Assembly (NCBI GenBank): GCA_017509685.1
Contig: JAFWPA010000056.1
Span: 1-64,000, forward strand
Reading direction: 5' to 3'
Origin: Bacteroidales bacterium
Lineage (GTDB): Bacteria; Bacteroidota; Bacteroidia; Bacteroidales; UBA932
DNA: 64,000 nucleotides
A program made the position numbers and the translations under genes. Shown here piece after piece: positions 34,637 to 43,064 of this stretch (positions are counted from its first letter, which is position 1; the number at the start of each line of letters is the position of its first letter). Under the pieces are notes generated by a model. The model saw only the letters and a program-made list of their open reading frames with translations, was not told the DNA's origin and made no database searches.

Positions 34637-34867
34637 ATGACACAAGACGAACGCTGGTACAATCAATGGAAAGAGATTATGGTCTTTATGGAAGCCAACA
34701 AACGGCGTCCATCGAAGTTCGTGGATGAAGAGAGGGGAATGAGGAACTGGTGTAAGCATCAGCAAAAGTTGATGAATGCGGGGGAGTTGCGGGAGGACAG
34801 GGTGGAGATGTTTAGGGAGTTGTTGGAAGTGGGGGAGAAGGTGAGGAGGGTGAATCAGTATCAGTAA
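34637..34867 (+). CDS. helicase-associated-domain-like small protein, copy 3
   Basis: A 76-residue protein (MTQDERWYNQWKEIM...), closest to copy 2 (28730). Shared features are N-x-R-x-PSKF, DEERGMRNW-x-KH, KLMNAGEL and VNQYQ at the end. Unlike copies 1 and 2 it has its own promoter-like element and its own terminator (34897-34928), so it is a stand-alone gene between HicAB and the XRE/ImmA/PIN triad. An independent transcription unit argues that the protein has a function of its own rather than being part of one defence system. Confidence 0.75.
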   Translation: MTQDERWYNQWKEIMVFMEANKRRPSKFVDEERGMRNWCKHQQKLMNAGELREDRVEMFRELLEVGEKVRRVNQYQ

Positions 34868-34896
34868 ACCATATTGCGCTAGATATGGCATGTGTG

Positions 34897-34928
34897 GGCT
34901 GATGCCGGTGGGTATCGGCCTATTTTTA
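34897..34928 (+). terminator. terminator of small HA-like copy 3
   Basis: GGCTGAT pairs with ATCGGCC (one wobble) around a 10-base loop and is followed by TATTTTTA. Confidence 0.6.
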
Positions 34929-34937
34929 TGTTAGCGG

Positions 34938-34986
34938 GTGTGGCAAAACTTGGAGAAATAAAAATAAATCACTAAATTTGCCACAC
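34938..34986 (+). promoter_or_regulatory. promoter with perfect operator-like dyad for the XRE triad
   Basis: GTGTGGCAAA (34938-34947) and TTTGCCACAC (34977-34986) are perfect inverted 10-mers, 29 bp apart. The right arm overlaps the -7 box TAAATTTG (34973-34980), 19 bp before the XRE start. The arrangement fits autorepression by the XRE protein, which would bind both arms across the promoter. Confidence 0.65.
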
Positions 34987-34999
34987 TAATGAGAAAGTT

Positions 35000-35326
35000 A
35001 TGAAAGGAGAAACACTAAAGCTTTTAAGAGACGCAAACCATTTCAGGCAGGAAGATATCGCTGATTATCTGGGAATTAAGCGCTCAACTTACTCAAATTA
35101 TGAGACGGGTGATCGCGAAGCTCCTTGGACTGTTCTTGAGAAACTGGCAAACCTGTATGGCTGTGATCAGTATGATCTGGAAAGTGAGAATCAGGATGTG
35201 TTGCAGGGTGTGATTGCGTGCGCATTCCGGGTGGACTCGATGTCTGTTGAGGACATGAAACAAGTTGCCGCATTTAAGCAACTTGTGATGAATTATGTGA
35301 AAATGAAGAAGATCGCACAGAGATGA
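35000..35326 (+). CDS. XRE-family transcription regulator
   Basis: A 108-residue protein with an N-terminal lambda-repressor-like HTH (LKLLRDANHFRQEDIADYLG then IKRSTYSNYETGDREAPW) and a short helical tail. It is the first gene of a three-gene unit with an ImmA/IrrE-type protease and a PIN-like protein; overlaps of 4 and 8 bp tie them together. It most likely represses the unit through the dyad at 34938-34986 and is the cleavage target of the protease. Confidence 0.88.
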   Translation: MKGETLKLLRDANHFRQEDIADYLGIKRSTYSNYETGDREAPWTVLEKLANLYGCDQYDLESENQDVLQGVIACAFRVDSMSVEDMKQVAAFKQLVMNYVKMKKIAQR

Positions 35327-36024
35327 GAAGGTTGTCAGAGTTTGATGCAGAACTGTTGGCTGTACGTTTTCGAAATATGCTTCATTTGCCTCAAGATGCA
35401 CCTCTTAATGTAAAGGAGGTGCTGGAGCAATTGGGTATATTAACAGTATTCAGGCCGTTGTCAGATGGGTCCTATGGGATGTCTATCAAAACAAAAGACG
35501 GATTGCGTTTTATGTTGGTGAGCAGTAATTCTACTATAGGCCGCCAACATTTTACCATTGCCCATGAATTGTATCATTTGTATTTTGATGAGAAGCCCAC
35601 ACCTCATATGTGTGGAGTAGATGGAAAGTCTCCTCTTGAACAATCGGCAGATATGTTTGCATCCAATTTGCTTCTTCCGCGAGTCGGGCTTCTTGCCATG
35701 CTACCTGAATCATACTCAGAGATAAAACAACTGGATATTGCCACCATTGTTAAGATGGAGCAAAGGTTTCAAGTCTCAAGACGTGCGCTGCTGTATCGGC
35801 TAAGGAGGTTGGCCATTATTAATGAAGAGCAATTACAAACACTTCTGTCAGCGCCTATTAGAGACGTGGCAATGCGTCGCGGATATGATACGTCTGTTTA
35901 TGAGAAGGGTAATGATGGCCTTATAATTGGTGATTACAAGTCTTTGGCAACAGATATTTTTGAAAAAGGGCTTATATCAGAGGGACACTATAATGAATTG
36001 CTAAACTCTCTGATAAATGCCTGA
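35323..36024 (+). CDS. ImmA/IrrE-family metallopeptidase
   Basis: A 233-residue protein with the gluzincin-like motif FTIAHELYHLYFDE (HExxH) near residue 83 and a downstream EQSADMFASNLLLP segment containing the third metal ligand. This is the COG2856 family, which typically inactivates an adjacent XRE repressor by cleavage. It starts 4 bp inside the end of the XRE gene and overlaps the PIN-like gene by 8 bp. In this unit it probably acts as the switch controlling the PIN-like toxin. Confidence 0.9.
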   Translation: MRRLSEFDAELLAVRFRNMLHLPQDAPLNVKEVLEQLGILTVFRPLSDGSYGMSIKTKDGLRFMLVSSNSTIGRQHFTIAHELYHLYFDEKPTPHMCGVDGKSPLEQSADMFASNLLLPRVGLLAMLPESYSEIKQLDIATIVKMEQRFQVSRRALLYRLRRLAIINEEQLQTLLSAPIRDVAMRRGYDTSVYEKGNDGLIIGDYKSLATDIFEKGLISEGHYNELLNSLINA

Positions 36025-36541
36025 TAAGATTCAGATAGTTTTGGATGCTGACGTGATTATCCACTTTTCTCAAGGTGGATACTTACATTTGCTTCCCAAA
36101 GTGATTCCGGATTGTTCTTTTGTGGTGTTGAGTATTGTTAGGAATGAATTAAGGCCCGATACGAAGAATGAACTGGACAATCACATTACCTTTCTGAAGA
36201 ACATTTCGCTTATTGATTATAACCCTGTTGGTGAAGAGCGGCGCGAATTTGCTCGATTGACTTCTTTATCGGGATTGTGTTTGGGTAAAGGAGAAAGTGC
36301 ATGTATGACCTACGCCCGTTTCCACAATAACGTTGTGGGAAGTAGTAATTTGAAGGACATAAAGGATTACTGCTCTGAATTTGATATAGCATACTTGACC
36401 ACTTGGGATTTCCTGTATTATGCATATAAGGCTGGCCTTATGACAAAAGACGAAGTCTATAGTTTTGTGCTTAAGGTTAGAGAGGCTGGTAGCATCCTGC
36501 CGGACAATGATTTGGAAACTTATTATTGTGATGTGTTCTGA
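36017..36541 (+). CDS. PIN-like RNase, putative toxin
   Basis: A 174-residue PIN-like protein. The acidic residues expected of the fold are seen in IVLDADVIIHF (N-terminal Asp), NELRPDT, LGKGESACMTYA (Glu) and SNLKDIKDYC (Asp). PIN proteins of this kind cleave RNA. As third gene after XRE and ImmA/IrrE it is the likely toxin of a three-part module. The family assignment is from motif pattern; the RNA target is unknown. Confidence 0.75.
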   Translation: MPDKIQIVLDADVIIHFSQGGYLHLLPKVIPDCSFVVLSIVRNELRPDTKNELDNHITFLKNISLIDYNPVGEERREFARLTSLSGLCLGKGESACMTYARFHNNVVGSSNLKDIKDYCSEFDIAYLTTWDFLYYAYKAGLMTKDEVYSFVLKVREAGSILPDNDLETYYCDVF

Positions 36542-36599
36542 TGCAAACTCTGAATTCTGGGAACAAGAACAACAATTAGTGTTTTATTGATAATTTGAG

Positions 36600-36956
36600 G
36601 TGGAACTGCAAGGTTTTGTTTACATACTGACCAACAAGAGTAATACGGTCTTGTATACTGGGGTGACGAGAAACCTGCAGAGGAGGATTGCGGAGCATAA
36701 ACTGCATTTGAATCAAGGGTTCACGAAGAAGTATAATACGGATAAGCTGGTGTATTATGAACTCTTTGACCGATTAGATGATGCGATTCATAGGGAGAAG
36801 CAACTGAAGAAGTGGCATAGGGACTGGAAGGAGAAGATCATTAGTGATTTCAATCCAGAGTGGAGGGATTTGACGGAGGATATCGGGGTTGATGAGGAGT
36901 ATATACAGGCAGTGAAGGAAGCGTATGAGTGTGGGATATATAAGGCGGGGGATTAG
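36600..36956 (+). CDS. GIY-YIG nuclease-domain protein
   Basis: A 118-residue single-domain protein starting with GTG at 36600 (upstream GAGG acts as ribosome site). The core motif is FVYILTNKSNTVLYTGVTRNLQRRIAEHK (GVY/YTG form of GIY-YIG with Arg), followed by YELFDRLDDAIHREKQLKKW with the metal-binding Glu. This is the UPF0213/YhbQ-like small GIY-YIG group common in Bacteroidota; function is unclear, with repair or mobile-element origin both proposed. Confidence 0.88.
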   Translation: MELQGFVYILTNKSNTVLYTGVTRNLQRRIAEHKLHLNQGFTKKYNTDKLVYYELFDRLDDAIHREKQLKKWHRDWKEKIISDFNPEWRDLTEDIGVDEEYIQAVKEAYECGIYKAGD

Positions 36957-36957
36957 T

Positions 36958-37112
36958 ACGTTCTATATGGAGATCCCGGCTCAAAGGCCGGGATGAGGGG
37001 AAGGGTAGATTAGGACGTTTTATATGGAGATCGCGGGTCAAAGCCCGCGATGAGGGGGAATCGGCCCCGGGTATGGCGGAGTAGCTGGCGACAGCCAGCG
37101 ACGAGGGGAAAA
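36958..37112 (+). repeat. three tandem hairpin units with changing stems
   Basis: Units at 36958-37000, 37015-37058 and about 37081-37110. Each has a 6-bp stem with a short loop and is followed by GAYGAGGGG. Stems are CCCGGC/GCCGGG, CGCGGG/CCCGCG and GCTGGC/GCCAGC: the bases change but pairing is kept. The first two also share ACGTTYTATATGGAGATC in front. A related unit in the opposite orientation is at 43228-43257. Confidence 0.7.
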
Positions 37113-37120
37113 CGAACAAG

Positions 37121-37159
37121 CCTGGTATTAGGATTTCTCGCGGGGAATGACTACCTTTG
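37121..37159 (+). promoter_or_regulatory. promoter-like element, copy C
   Basis: A 39-bp block aligned without gaps to the hairpin/-7 part of copies A and B: the loop ATTAGGATTTCTCG is nearly the same and it ends in TACCTTTG (37152-37159), 23 bp before the lipoprotein start. The stem (CCTGGT/GCGGGG) pairs poorly here. Confidence 0.5.
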
Positions 37160-37182
37160 GCGCTGAAACAGAAGGATAAGTT

Positions 37183-37677
37183 ATGATTAGATATATCGTA
37201 CGTTTTATATCGGCCCTTGTGATGGTGGTGGGCTTGACGGGATGTGTCAGGTTTGTGCAGCCGTCTAAGATTTGCGGGACGTGGCGGGCCATTCACGAGG
37301 ACTGGACCATCCTGGATAATGGCGTAAAGACGAATGTGTCCTATGACTATGGCAGAACTCCCACGGATGAGTCGGTGTTCATGCGATTATCCAAGGCGGG
37401 TTTTGATTCCATCTTTGCAACCACCGAGACAAAATCCTTGACGCTGGTCTACTCTGACCGCTTTTCCGCCATTGATCCGGGGACTTCCCAGCGAATTCCC
37501 ACGCAAAAATCCGTGACGTGGAGCAAGGGGAAACTTGCCGGTTCCGGTGATGAAGTCTGGAAGGTGAATACTTTCCAGGATAACCGGATGGAGGTCTCTT
37601 ACAACAGCGGCGTGATAACCCAGGACGGCGGCGGCGAACTCCAGCGGATTGGGAGTTTTGTGCTGGTGAGGCAGTAG
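37183..37677 (+). CDS. small lipoprotein, lipocalin-like
   Basis: A 164-residue protein with a lipoprotein signal peptide; the lipobox is LTGC (Cys 21) after a basic-hydrophobic N-terminus. The mature part begins with a short linker and CGTWRAIHEDW, a G-x-W pattern often seen at the start of lipocalin-like domains, followed by alternating beta-like segments. It would be anchored in the outer or inner membrane facing the periplasm. Function not recognised. It lies at the right edge of the defence island and ends 61 bp before the capD-like gene. Confidence 0.7.
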   Translation: MIRYIVRFISALVMVVGLTGCVRFVQPSKICGTWRAIHEDWTILDNGVKTNVSYDYGRTPTDESVFMRLSKAGFDSIFATTETKSLTLVYSDRFSAIDPGTSQRIPTQKSVTWSKGKLAGSGDEVWKVNTFQDNRMEVSYNSGVITQDGGGELQRIGSFVLVRQ

Positions 37678-37704
37678 AAATATCGAAATGTAAAAAACTT
37701 TCCG

Positions 37705-37712
37705 TATCTTTG
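37705..37712 (+). promoter_or_regulatory. -7 box of the capD-like gene
   Basis: TATCTTTG, 26 bp before the ATG at 37739. Confidence 0.7.
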
Positions 37713-37738
37713 TAATCCTATCCTAAATTGATTGTTTG

Positions 37739-39757
37739 ATGTCAAGACCTGAGCTTGTTAAGAAACTGTCCAACTGGTATTTCAGTAAGCGCGTGCTGCC
37801 TTACTGGGTGATTATGATGTCCGACGCCGCCATTGTCTTTGCGTGCGCCGTATTCACCTACTGGATTAGCAGTAATTCCCAGATTACATACGAGCATCAC
37901 CAGACCGTGTTTTTCTCGGCCTTGCTGTATGCCATTATTAGCTTTATAGGCGCCCGCATTTTCCGTACCTATTCCGGTGTGCTGCGCTATTCCAGCTTTG
38001 TGGACCTGCTTAAACTCACCTATGCCAACGGTGTTTCGCTGGCCATTTCCCTGGGCATTTGCCTGCTGGGACGTTGGCAGGGGATAGAGCTCATCAGCGC
38101 CATTTCGCCTGCAAAGACCGTTGTCACTTTCCTGATGGCTACGGCGTTCATGTGGGGCCTGCGCATTATGGTGAAGGTTCTGTTTGATGTGGCCAACCAA
38201 GACAACCGCGCCATCAACGTGCTCATCTATGGTGCCATGACGGGAGGTATCGGCATGGCCAAATATATCCGGATGCAAACTCCGCCGCAGTTCAAGCTCA
38301 AGGGCTTTATCTCCCACTCCCAGAAGATCAGCGGAATGCGTCTGATGGGGATGCGGGTGTATCCCCTGGACGCAGACTTTGCCACCATCATCAAAAAAGA
38401 CCACATTGAAGGCCTTCTGGTGAGCCCCATGCGCGTGGATGAATTCCGCCAGAACCAGCAGATTCAGGACGTGTTTATCAGCGCCGGCTGCAAGATCTTT
38501 ATGGCGCACGACGCCAAGGAAGCCAGCATCCGTCAGGGCGAAATCCTGGAGGCCGATGCCGAGAACATCCATATGAAGGAAGTGAGCGTGGAGGACCTTC
38601 TTCCCCGCAGCGAGATTCGCGTAGATATGAAGTCCGTGGGCGAGCAGCTCACCGGCAAACGCGTGCTCATCACCGGTGCGGCGGGCTCCATCGGCTCGGA
38701 GATTGTGCGTCAGGTGGCGGCGTTCAAGCCTGCCAAGATGATGCTTATCGACCAGGCCGAAACGCCCCAGCACGACATCCGCCTGATGATGGCCAAGCAG
38801 TTCCCGGACGTTCCCTGCGAGGTGGTGGTGTGCAGCATTGACCGCCGCACCCGTATGGAGTATATGTTCCGCAAGTTCCAGCCGGAATACGTGTTCCACG
38901 CCGCCGCGTACAAGCACGTGCCCATGATGGAGGACAACCCCTCTGAGGCCGTGATGAACAATATTTACGGCACCAAGATCATTGCAGACCTTAGCGTGGA
39001 AGTAGGTGTGAAGAAATTCGTGATGATTTCCACGGACAAGGCGGTGAATCCCACCAATGTGATGGGCTGCAGCAAGCGTATCTGCGAGATTTACGTCCAG
39101 AGCCTGGACCGCAAGCTGAAGATGGAGGCCATGGAGAAGTACAAGGAACAGGTGAAGGGCAAAGGCAAGGGAGAGAAGGCCAAACCGGAATATACCCAGT
39201 TTGTGACTACCCGTTTTGGTAACGTCTTGGGCTCTAATGGCTCTGTGATTCCGCTCTTCAAGGAGCAGATCAAGAACGGCGGCCCCGTCACCGTGACGGA
39301 TGAGAACATCGTGCGTTTCTTCATGCTCATCCCCGAGGCTTGTAAGCTGGTGCTGGAAGCTGGTACCAAGGGTAACGGCGGTGAAATCTTCGTCTTCGAC
39401 ATGGGTGCTCCCGTGAAGATTGCAGACCTTGCCAAGCGCATGATCGCCCTCTCCGGCGCCAAGAACGTCAAGATTGAATACACCGGCCTCCGTGAAGGCG
39501 AAAAACTCTACGAGGAAGTGCTCAACGAGCTCGAGGGCACCAAACCCACTTTCCACGAGAAGATCCGTATTGCCCAGGTTCGCGAATACGACTACGAAGA
39601 AGTTTGCAAGGACATCGACGAACTGGTGGAAATCTCCAAGAAGTTCGACGATATGGCCACCGTGCGCAAGATGAAGGAGATTGTGCCCGAATACAAGTCC
39701 AACAACTCCGTCTACGAGAAACTGGACGCCGAAATCTCCTCGAGGGGGGGGGTATGA
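37739..39757 (+). CDS. CapD/PglF/WbpM-like nucleotide-sugar 4,6-dehydratase
   Basis: 672 residues from ATG 37739. About four N-terminal membrane segments (roughly 20-130) and a CoA-binding-like domain precede an extended SDR domain with RVLITGAAGSIGSEIVRQV near residue 307, the D-x-A strand LIDQAE and NVMGCSKRICEIY, where Met replaces the usual Tyr of the Tyr-xxx-Lys pair, as in PglF/WbpM enzymes. It converts UDP-GlcNAc to a 4-keto-6-deoxy sugar at the inner membrane, the first step to bacillosamine- or FucNAc-type sugars. A G9 run (39744-39752) encodes the last residues; slippage would only alter the extreme C-terminus. ugd follows 14 bp later. Confidence 0.88.
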   Translation: MSRPELVKKLSNWYFSKRVLPYWVIMMSDAAIVFACAVFTYWISSNSQITYEHHQTVFFSALLYAIISFIGARIFRTYSGVLRYSSFVDLLKLTYANGVSLAISLGICLLGRWQGIELISAISPAKTVVTFLMATAFMWGLRIMVKVLFDVANQDNRAINVLIYGAMTGGIGMAKYIRMQTPPQFKLKGFISHSQKISGMRLMGMRVYPLDADFATIIKKDHIEGLLVSPMRVDEFRQNQQIQDVFISAGCKIFMAHDAKEASIRQGEILEADAENIHMKEVSVEDLLPRSEIRVDMKSVGEQLTGKRVLITGAAGSIGSEIVRQVAAFKPAKMMLIDQAETPQHDIRLMMAKQFPDVPCEVVVCSIDRRTRMEYMFRKFQPEYVFHAAAYKHVPMMEDNPSEAVMNNIYGTKIIADLSVEVGVKKFVMISTDKAVNPTNVMGCSKRICEIYVQSLDRKLKMEAMEKYKEQVKGKGKGEKAKPEYTQFVTTRFGNVLGSNGSVIPLFKEQIKNGGPVTVTDENIVRFFMLIPEACKLVLEAGTKGNGGEIFVFDMGAPVKIADLAKRMIALSGAKNVKIEYTGLREGEKLYEEVLNELEGTKPTFHEKIRIAQVREYDYEEVCKDIDELVEISKKFDDMATVRKMKEIVPEYKSNNSVYEKLDAEISSRGGV

Positions 39758-39771
39758 ATAAATAAACCCCG

Positions 39772-41013
39772 ATGAAAATCTCCATTGCAGGCACCGGCTA
39801 CGTTGGAATGAGCATTGCCACCCTGTTGGCGCAGCGCCATCAGGTGACGGCCGTGGACGTGGTGCCGCAGCGCGTGGAAATGGTGAACCGCAGGCAGTCG
39901 CCCATCCAGGACGACTACATTGAGGATTACCTGGCCAATAAGCCCCTGGATTTGAAGGCCACGCTGGACCCCGAGGAGGGCTACCGGGACGCGGATTTCG
40001 TGGTCATCGCCGCCCCTACCAATTACGACCCAGCTCTCAATTTCTTCGACACCAGCCACGTGGAGGAGGTCATTGACGCGGTGCTCCGGGTGAATCCCGC
40101 CGCGGTGATGGTCATCAAGAGCACGGTCCCCGTGGGCTACACCGCCTCCCTTGCGCGCAAGTATCCCGCCGGCCGCTTCCTCTTCTCCCCGGAATTCCTC
40201 CGCGAAAGCAAGGCCCTGTACGACAACCTGTATCCCAGCCGGATCATCGTGGGGTACCCTGCCGTCACCCCCGGCCCGACCGAGGGTCTCAAATCGGCCG
40301 CCGAATCCTTCGCCTCCCTGTTGAAGGAAGCCGCCCTCAACGACCCCGCCGTGCTGCTCATGGGCACCACCGAGGCGGAAGCCGTCAAGCTCTTCGCCAA
40401 CACCTTCCTGGCCCTCCGTATCAGCTACTTCAACGAGCTGGACACCTACGCCGAGGTCCGCGGCCTTGACACCCGCGCCATCATCGAGGGTGTGGGGCTG
40501 GACCCCCGCATCGGCACGCACTACAACAACCCGTCCTTCGGCTACGGCGGCTACTGCCTCCCCAAGGACACCAAGCAGCTCCTGGCCAACTTCAACGACG
40601 TTCCCGAAGACCTCATCCGCGCCATCGTCGAAAGCAACCGCACCCGTAAGGACTACATTGCCGATGCTGTCCTCCGCCGCGCCGGCTACTACCAGGGCAG
40701 CAGCCCCTACGACGCCTCCCGGGAGCAGACATGCATCATCGGCGTGTACCGCCTCACCATGAAGGCCGGCTCCGACAACTTCCGCCAAAGCGCCATCCAG
40801 GGCATCATGAAACGCATCAAAGCCAAAGGCGCCCAGGTCATTGTCTACGAACCCTCCCTGCCCGACGGCTCCACCTTCTTCGGCTCCCTGGTTGTCAACG
40901 ACCTCGCTCGCTTTAAATCCCTGTCCCGCACCATCATCGCCAACCGCTACGACCCCTGCCTTGACGACGTCAAGGACAAGGTGTATACGCGGGATATCTT
41001 TATGAGGGATTAG
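39772..41013 (+). CDS. ugd: UDP-glucose 6-dehydrogenase
   Basis: A 413-residue, intact enzyme with the NAD loop [42 protein letters not shown], and [13 protein letters not shown] with the catalytic Cys. It oxidises UDP-glucose to UDP-glucuronate in the cytoplasm. It is a close paralogue of the interrupted gene at 12272-13537, most residues being shared over the full length, but it is far more GC-rich. As the only complete copy in view it should supply the UDP-uronate for the polysaccharide genes. It forms an operon with the capD-like gene. Confidence 0.95.
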   Translation: MKISIAGTGYVGMSIATLLAQRHQVTAVDVVPQRVEMVNRRQSPIQDDYIEDYLANKPLDLKATLDPEEGYRDADFVVIAAPTNYDPALNFFDTSHVEEVIDAVLRVNPAAVMVIKSTVPVGYTASLARKYPAGRFLFSPEFLRESKALYDNLYPSRIIVGYPAVTPGPTEGLKSAAESFASLLKEAALNDPAVLLMGTTEAEAVKLFANTFLALRISYFNELDTYAEVRGLDTRAIIEGVGLDPRIGTHYNNPSFGYGGYCLPKDTKQLLANFNDVPEDLIRAIVESNRTRKDYIADAVLRRAGYYQGSSPYDASREQTCIIGVYRLTMKAGSDNFRQSAIQGIMKRIKAKGAQVIVYEPSLPDGSTFFGSLVVNDLARFKSLSRTIIANRYDPCLDDVKDKVYTRDIFMRD

Positions 41014-41017
41014 GGTT

Positions 41018-41578
41018 TTACCCCTTATTATCGTAGAAATACTTCCACAAAGGAGCCGCCATCAGTGCCTGGAGAATCTGGTTGTTCTCCAGCAGTTCCC
41101 GCACGAAGGATGCGGGCTTCAGGTACACGTCGATGTCTTCGGTGGCGTCCAGGCTCTGGCCGGCGACTTTGCGCACGCCGGTGGCCAGGAAGCTGTGGGC
41201 CATATTGGTGCAGGTGGCGGGGTTTGGGGAGAGCACCATCCATTCCTGCCAGGTGCCGCCGGCATAGCCGGTTTCTTCCAGAAGTTCCCGCTGGGCTGCC
41301 TGCAGGGGCGTTTCTCCGGCTTCGATGACACCGCAGGGGAGTTCGTAGCAGGTATTTCCCAGCGCGTGCCGGTATTGCCTTTCCAGCACAAAGTCACCGT
41401 CTTCGGTGATGGCGATGATGTTCACCCAGTCCGGGTATTCCAGGACGTAGTATTCGTTGTTGATGCGTCCGTCGGGCAGTTGCGCTACGTCCCTGCGGGC
41501 GGTGAGCCACGGCCGCCGGATCAGGTATTCAGTTTCCAGAATGGTCCACTTCTTTTCCTCTGTGATGGTGTTTTTCAT
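41018..41578 (-). CDS. Nudix hydrolase (ADP-ribose pyrophosphatase-like)
   Basis: 186 residues from the ATG at 41578; the longer frame to 41602 would start at or beyond the promoter. The Nudix box is complete: GVIEAGETPLQAAQRELLEETGY (G-x5-E-x7-RE-x2-EE-x-G). The surrounding N-terminal beta domain is typical of ADP-ribose/NDP-sugar pyrophosphatases, cytoplasmic clean-up enzymes for nucleotide sugars. It converges on ugd with only 4 bp between stops and diverges from the alcohol dehydrogenase gene, with a minus-strand -7 box (TAATTTTG) at 41600-41607. Confidence 0.9.
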   Translation of the reverse strand: MKNTITEEKKWTILETEYLIRRPWLTARRDVAQLPDGRINNEYYVLEYPDWVNIIAITEDGDFVLERQYRHALGNTCYELPCGVIEAGETPLQAAQRELLEETGYAGGTWQEWMVLSPNPATCTNMAHSFLATGVRKVAGQSLDATEDIDVYLKPASFVRELLENNQILQALMAAPLWKYFYDNKG

Positions 41579-41599
41579 AAGGTCAGGCAATTGAACACA

Positions 41600-41626
41600 C
41601 AAAATTACAAATAATTATTATCTTTG
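41600..41626. promoter_or_regulatory. divergent promoters, nudix / alcohol dehydrogenase
   Basis: Minus strand -7 box TAATTTTG (41600-41607) and plus strand -7 box TATCTTTG (41619-41626) stand back to back in the 70-bp gap between the two starts. Confidence 0.65.
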
Positions 41627-41648
41627 TGTGATAACATAAGAATTTGAT

Positions 41649-42812
41649 ATGCAGAATTTTGAATATTATACTCCTACGCGGCTGATTTTCGGCAAGGGTG
41701 TTATAGGGAAGCTCCCCGAAGTACTTGGTGCTTACGGTCATAAAGTGCTCCTCACTTATGGTGGGGGAAGTATCAAGAAGATTGGCTTGTATGACAAGGT
41801 TTTAGCGTTGCTGGCCGGTTTTGAAATCACCGAACTTCCTGGCATCCAGCCCAATCCGAAGTACGACCCTTCCGTGCTGGAGGGCGTGCGGCTGTGCAAG
41901 GAGAAAGGAATTGAGGTCATTCTTTCCGTGGGCGGTGGCTCCGTGCTGGACTGCTCCAAGGCCATTGCGGCGGGGGCGTGCTACGACGGCGACCCGTGGG
42001 ACCTTATCTCCTATAAGGTGAAGGCGCAGAAGGCGCTTCCCATCGTGGACATTCTCACCCTGGCAGCCACGGGTAGCGAATACGACTGCGGCGGCGTAAT
42101 CTCCCGGCCGGAGACCAACGATAAAATCGGCTACATTGACCCGCTCCTCTTCCCGGTAGCCTCCTTCCTGGACCCCACCTACACCTTCACGGTGAACGCG
42201 TGGCAGACGGCCGCCGGCATCGCCGATGCCATGAACCACATCCTGGAACAGTACTTCTGCGAAGACGCCACGCTCATGAACGACGGCTTCTGCGAAGCCG
42301 GCCTCAAGAGCCTGATGGTCAACGGCAAAGCCTGCCTGGAGAACCCTTCGGACTACAAGGCGCGCGCGGAAATGATGTTCGTGTGTACCCTCGCGTGCAA
42401 CAACATCATGTCCCTGGGCAACAGCGGCAGCGGCTGGCCCATGCACGGCATCGAGCACGCCCTCTCCGGCTACTACGACATCACCCACGGCGTAGGCCTT
42501 GCCATCATCACCCCCCGCTGGATGAAGCATATCCTTTCTGCTCGCACGCTTCCTAGGTTCGTGAAATACGGCGTGAATGTGTTTGGCATTGATCCTTCTC
42601 TCCCTGGGATGGAAATTGCCTTGCAGGCCATCACCGCCACCTACGACTTCTTTGCGAGCCTCGGCATCCCCATGCACCTGCAGGACGTCGGCATCGGCCC
42701 CGACCGCATCCCCGAAATGGCCCACCACGTCGCCGTGAACGAAGGTCTGGAAAACGCCTATGTTCCCCTGACAGAGCAAGATATCGCAGCGATTCTCACT
42801 GCTTCGCTGTAG
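41649..42812 (+). CDS. iron-containing alcohol dehydrogenase (BDH/YqhD-like)
   Basis: A 387-residue group III alcohol dehydrogenase. Seen are the NAD(P) loop GGGSVLDCSKAIA, the LAATGSEYD strand, and the metal-binding histidines in WPMHGIEHALSGYYDITHG. These enzymes reduce aldehydes such as butanal or lactaldehyde in the cytoplasm; the exact substrate cannot be read from sequence. Length and motifs are normal. It is monocistronic, with a long repeat-rich gap downstream. Confidence 0.92.
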   Translation: MQNFEYYTPTRLIFGKGVIGKLPEVLGAYGHKVLLTYGGGSIKKIGLYDKVLALLAGFEITELPGIQPNPKYDPSVLEGVRLCKEKGIEVILSVGGGSVLDCSKAIAAGACYDGDPWDLISYKVKAQKALPIVDILTLAATGSEYDCGGVISRPETNDKIGYIDPLLFPVASFLDPTYTFTVNAWQTAAGIADAMNHILEQYFCEDATLMNDGFCEAGLKSLMVNGKACLENPSDYKARAEMMFVCTLACNNIMSLGNSGSGWPMHGIEHALSGYYDITHGVGLAIITPRWMKHILSARTLPRFVKYGVNVFGIDPSLPGMEIALQAITATYDFFASLGIPMHLQDVGIGPDRIPEMAHHVAVNEGLENAYVPLTEQDIAAILTASL

Positions 42813-43064
42813 CTTATCTTCCGGGCTTGGGCCGCAGGCCCGGCACCGACCCACGAATAAGTATATGCCGCCCGTATACTTTCGGGCAGGTGACGACCTT
42901 GCCCTCCTCGCCAACACTGAAGTGTGGGTCACTTTAACGCAGGCGCACTGTTGAATGCCGGAACGGCCTACAACATGTGTGCAACACGCAGGCACCTAGG
43001 CTGGCGACTTGCCCAAGGTGTAACGAGCGTTGCACCTACCTTCGCGAAGCACCCAATGTGCGTG

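Noticed and set aside
36958..37112. CRISPR-like array
   Set aside because: Only three units, with internal hairpins, unequal spacing and varying stems; no unique spacers of constant length and no cas genes.
37742..39556. 604-codon antisense frame over the capD-like gene, and similar long antisense frames at 48787-50205, 54655-55683, 56212-57681 and 39712-40788
   Set aside because: All lie opposite clearly functional genes, lack promoters and have antisense-type composition.
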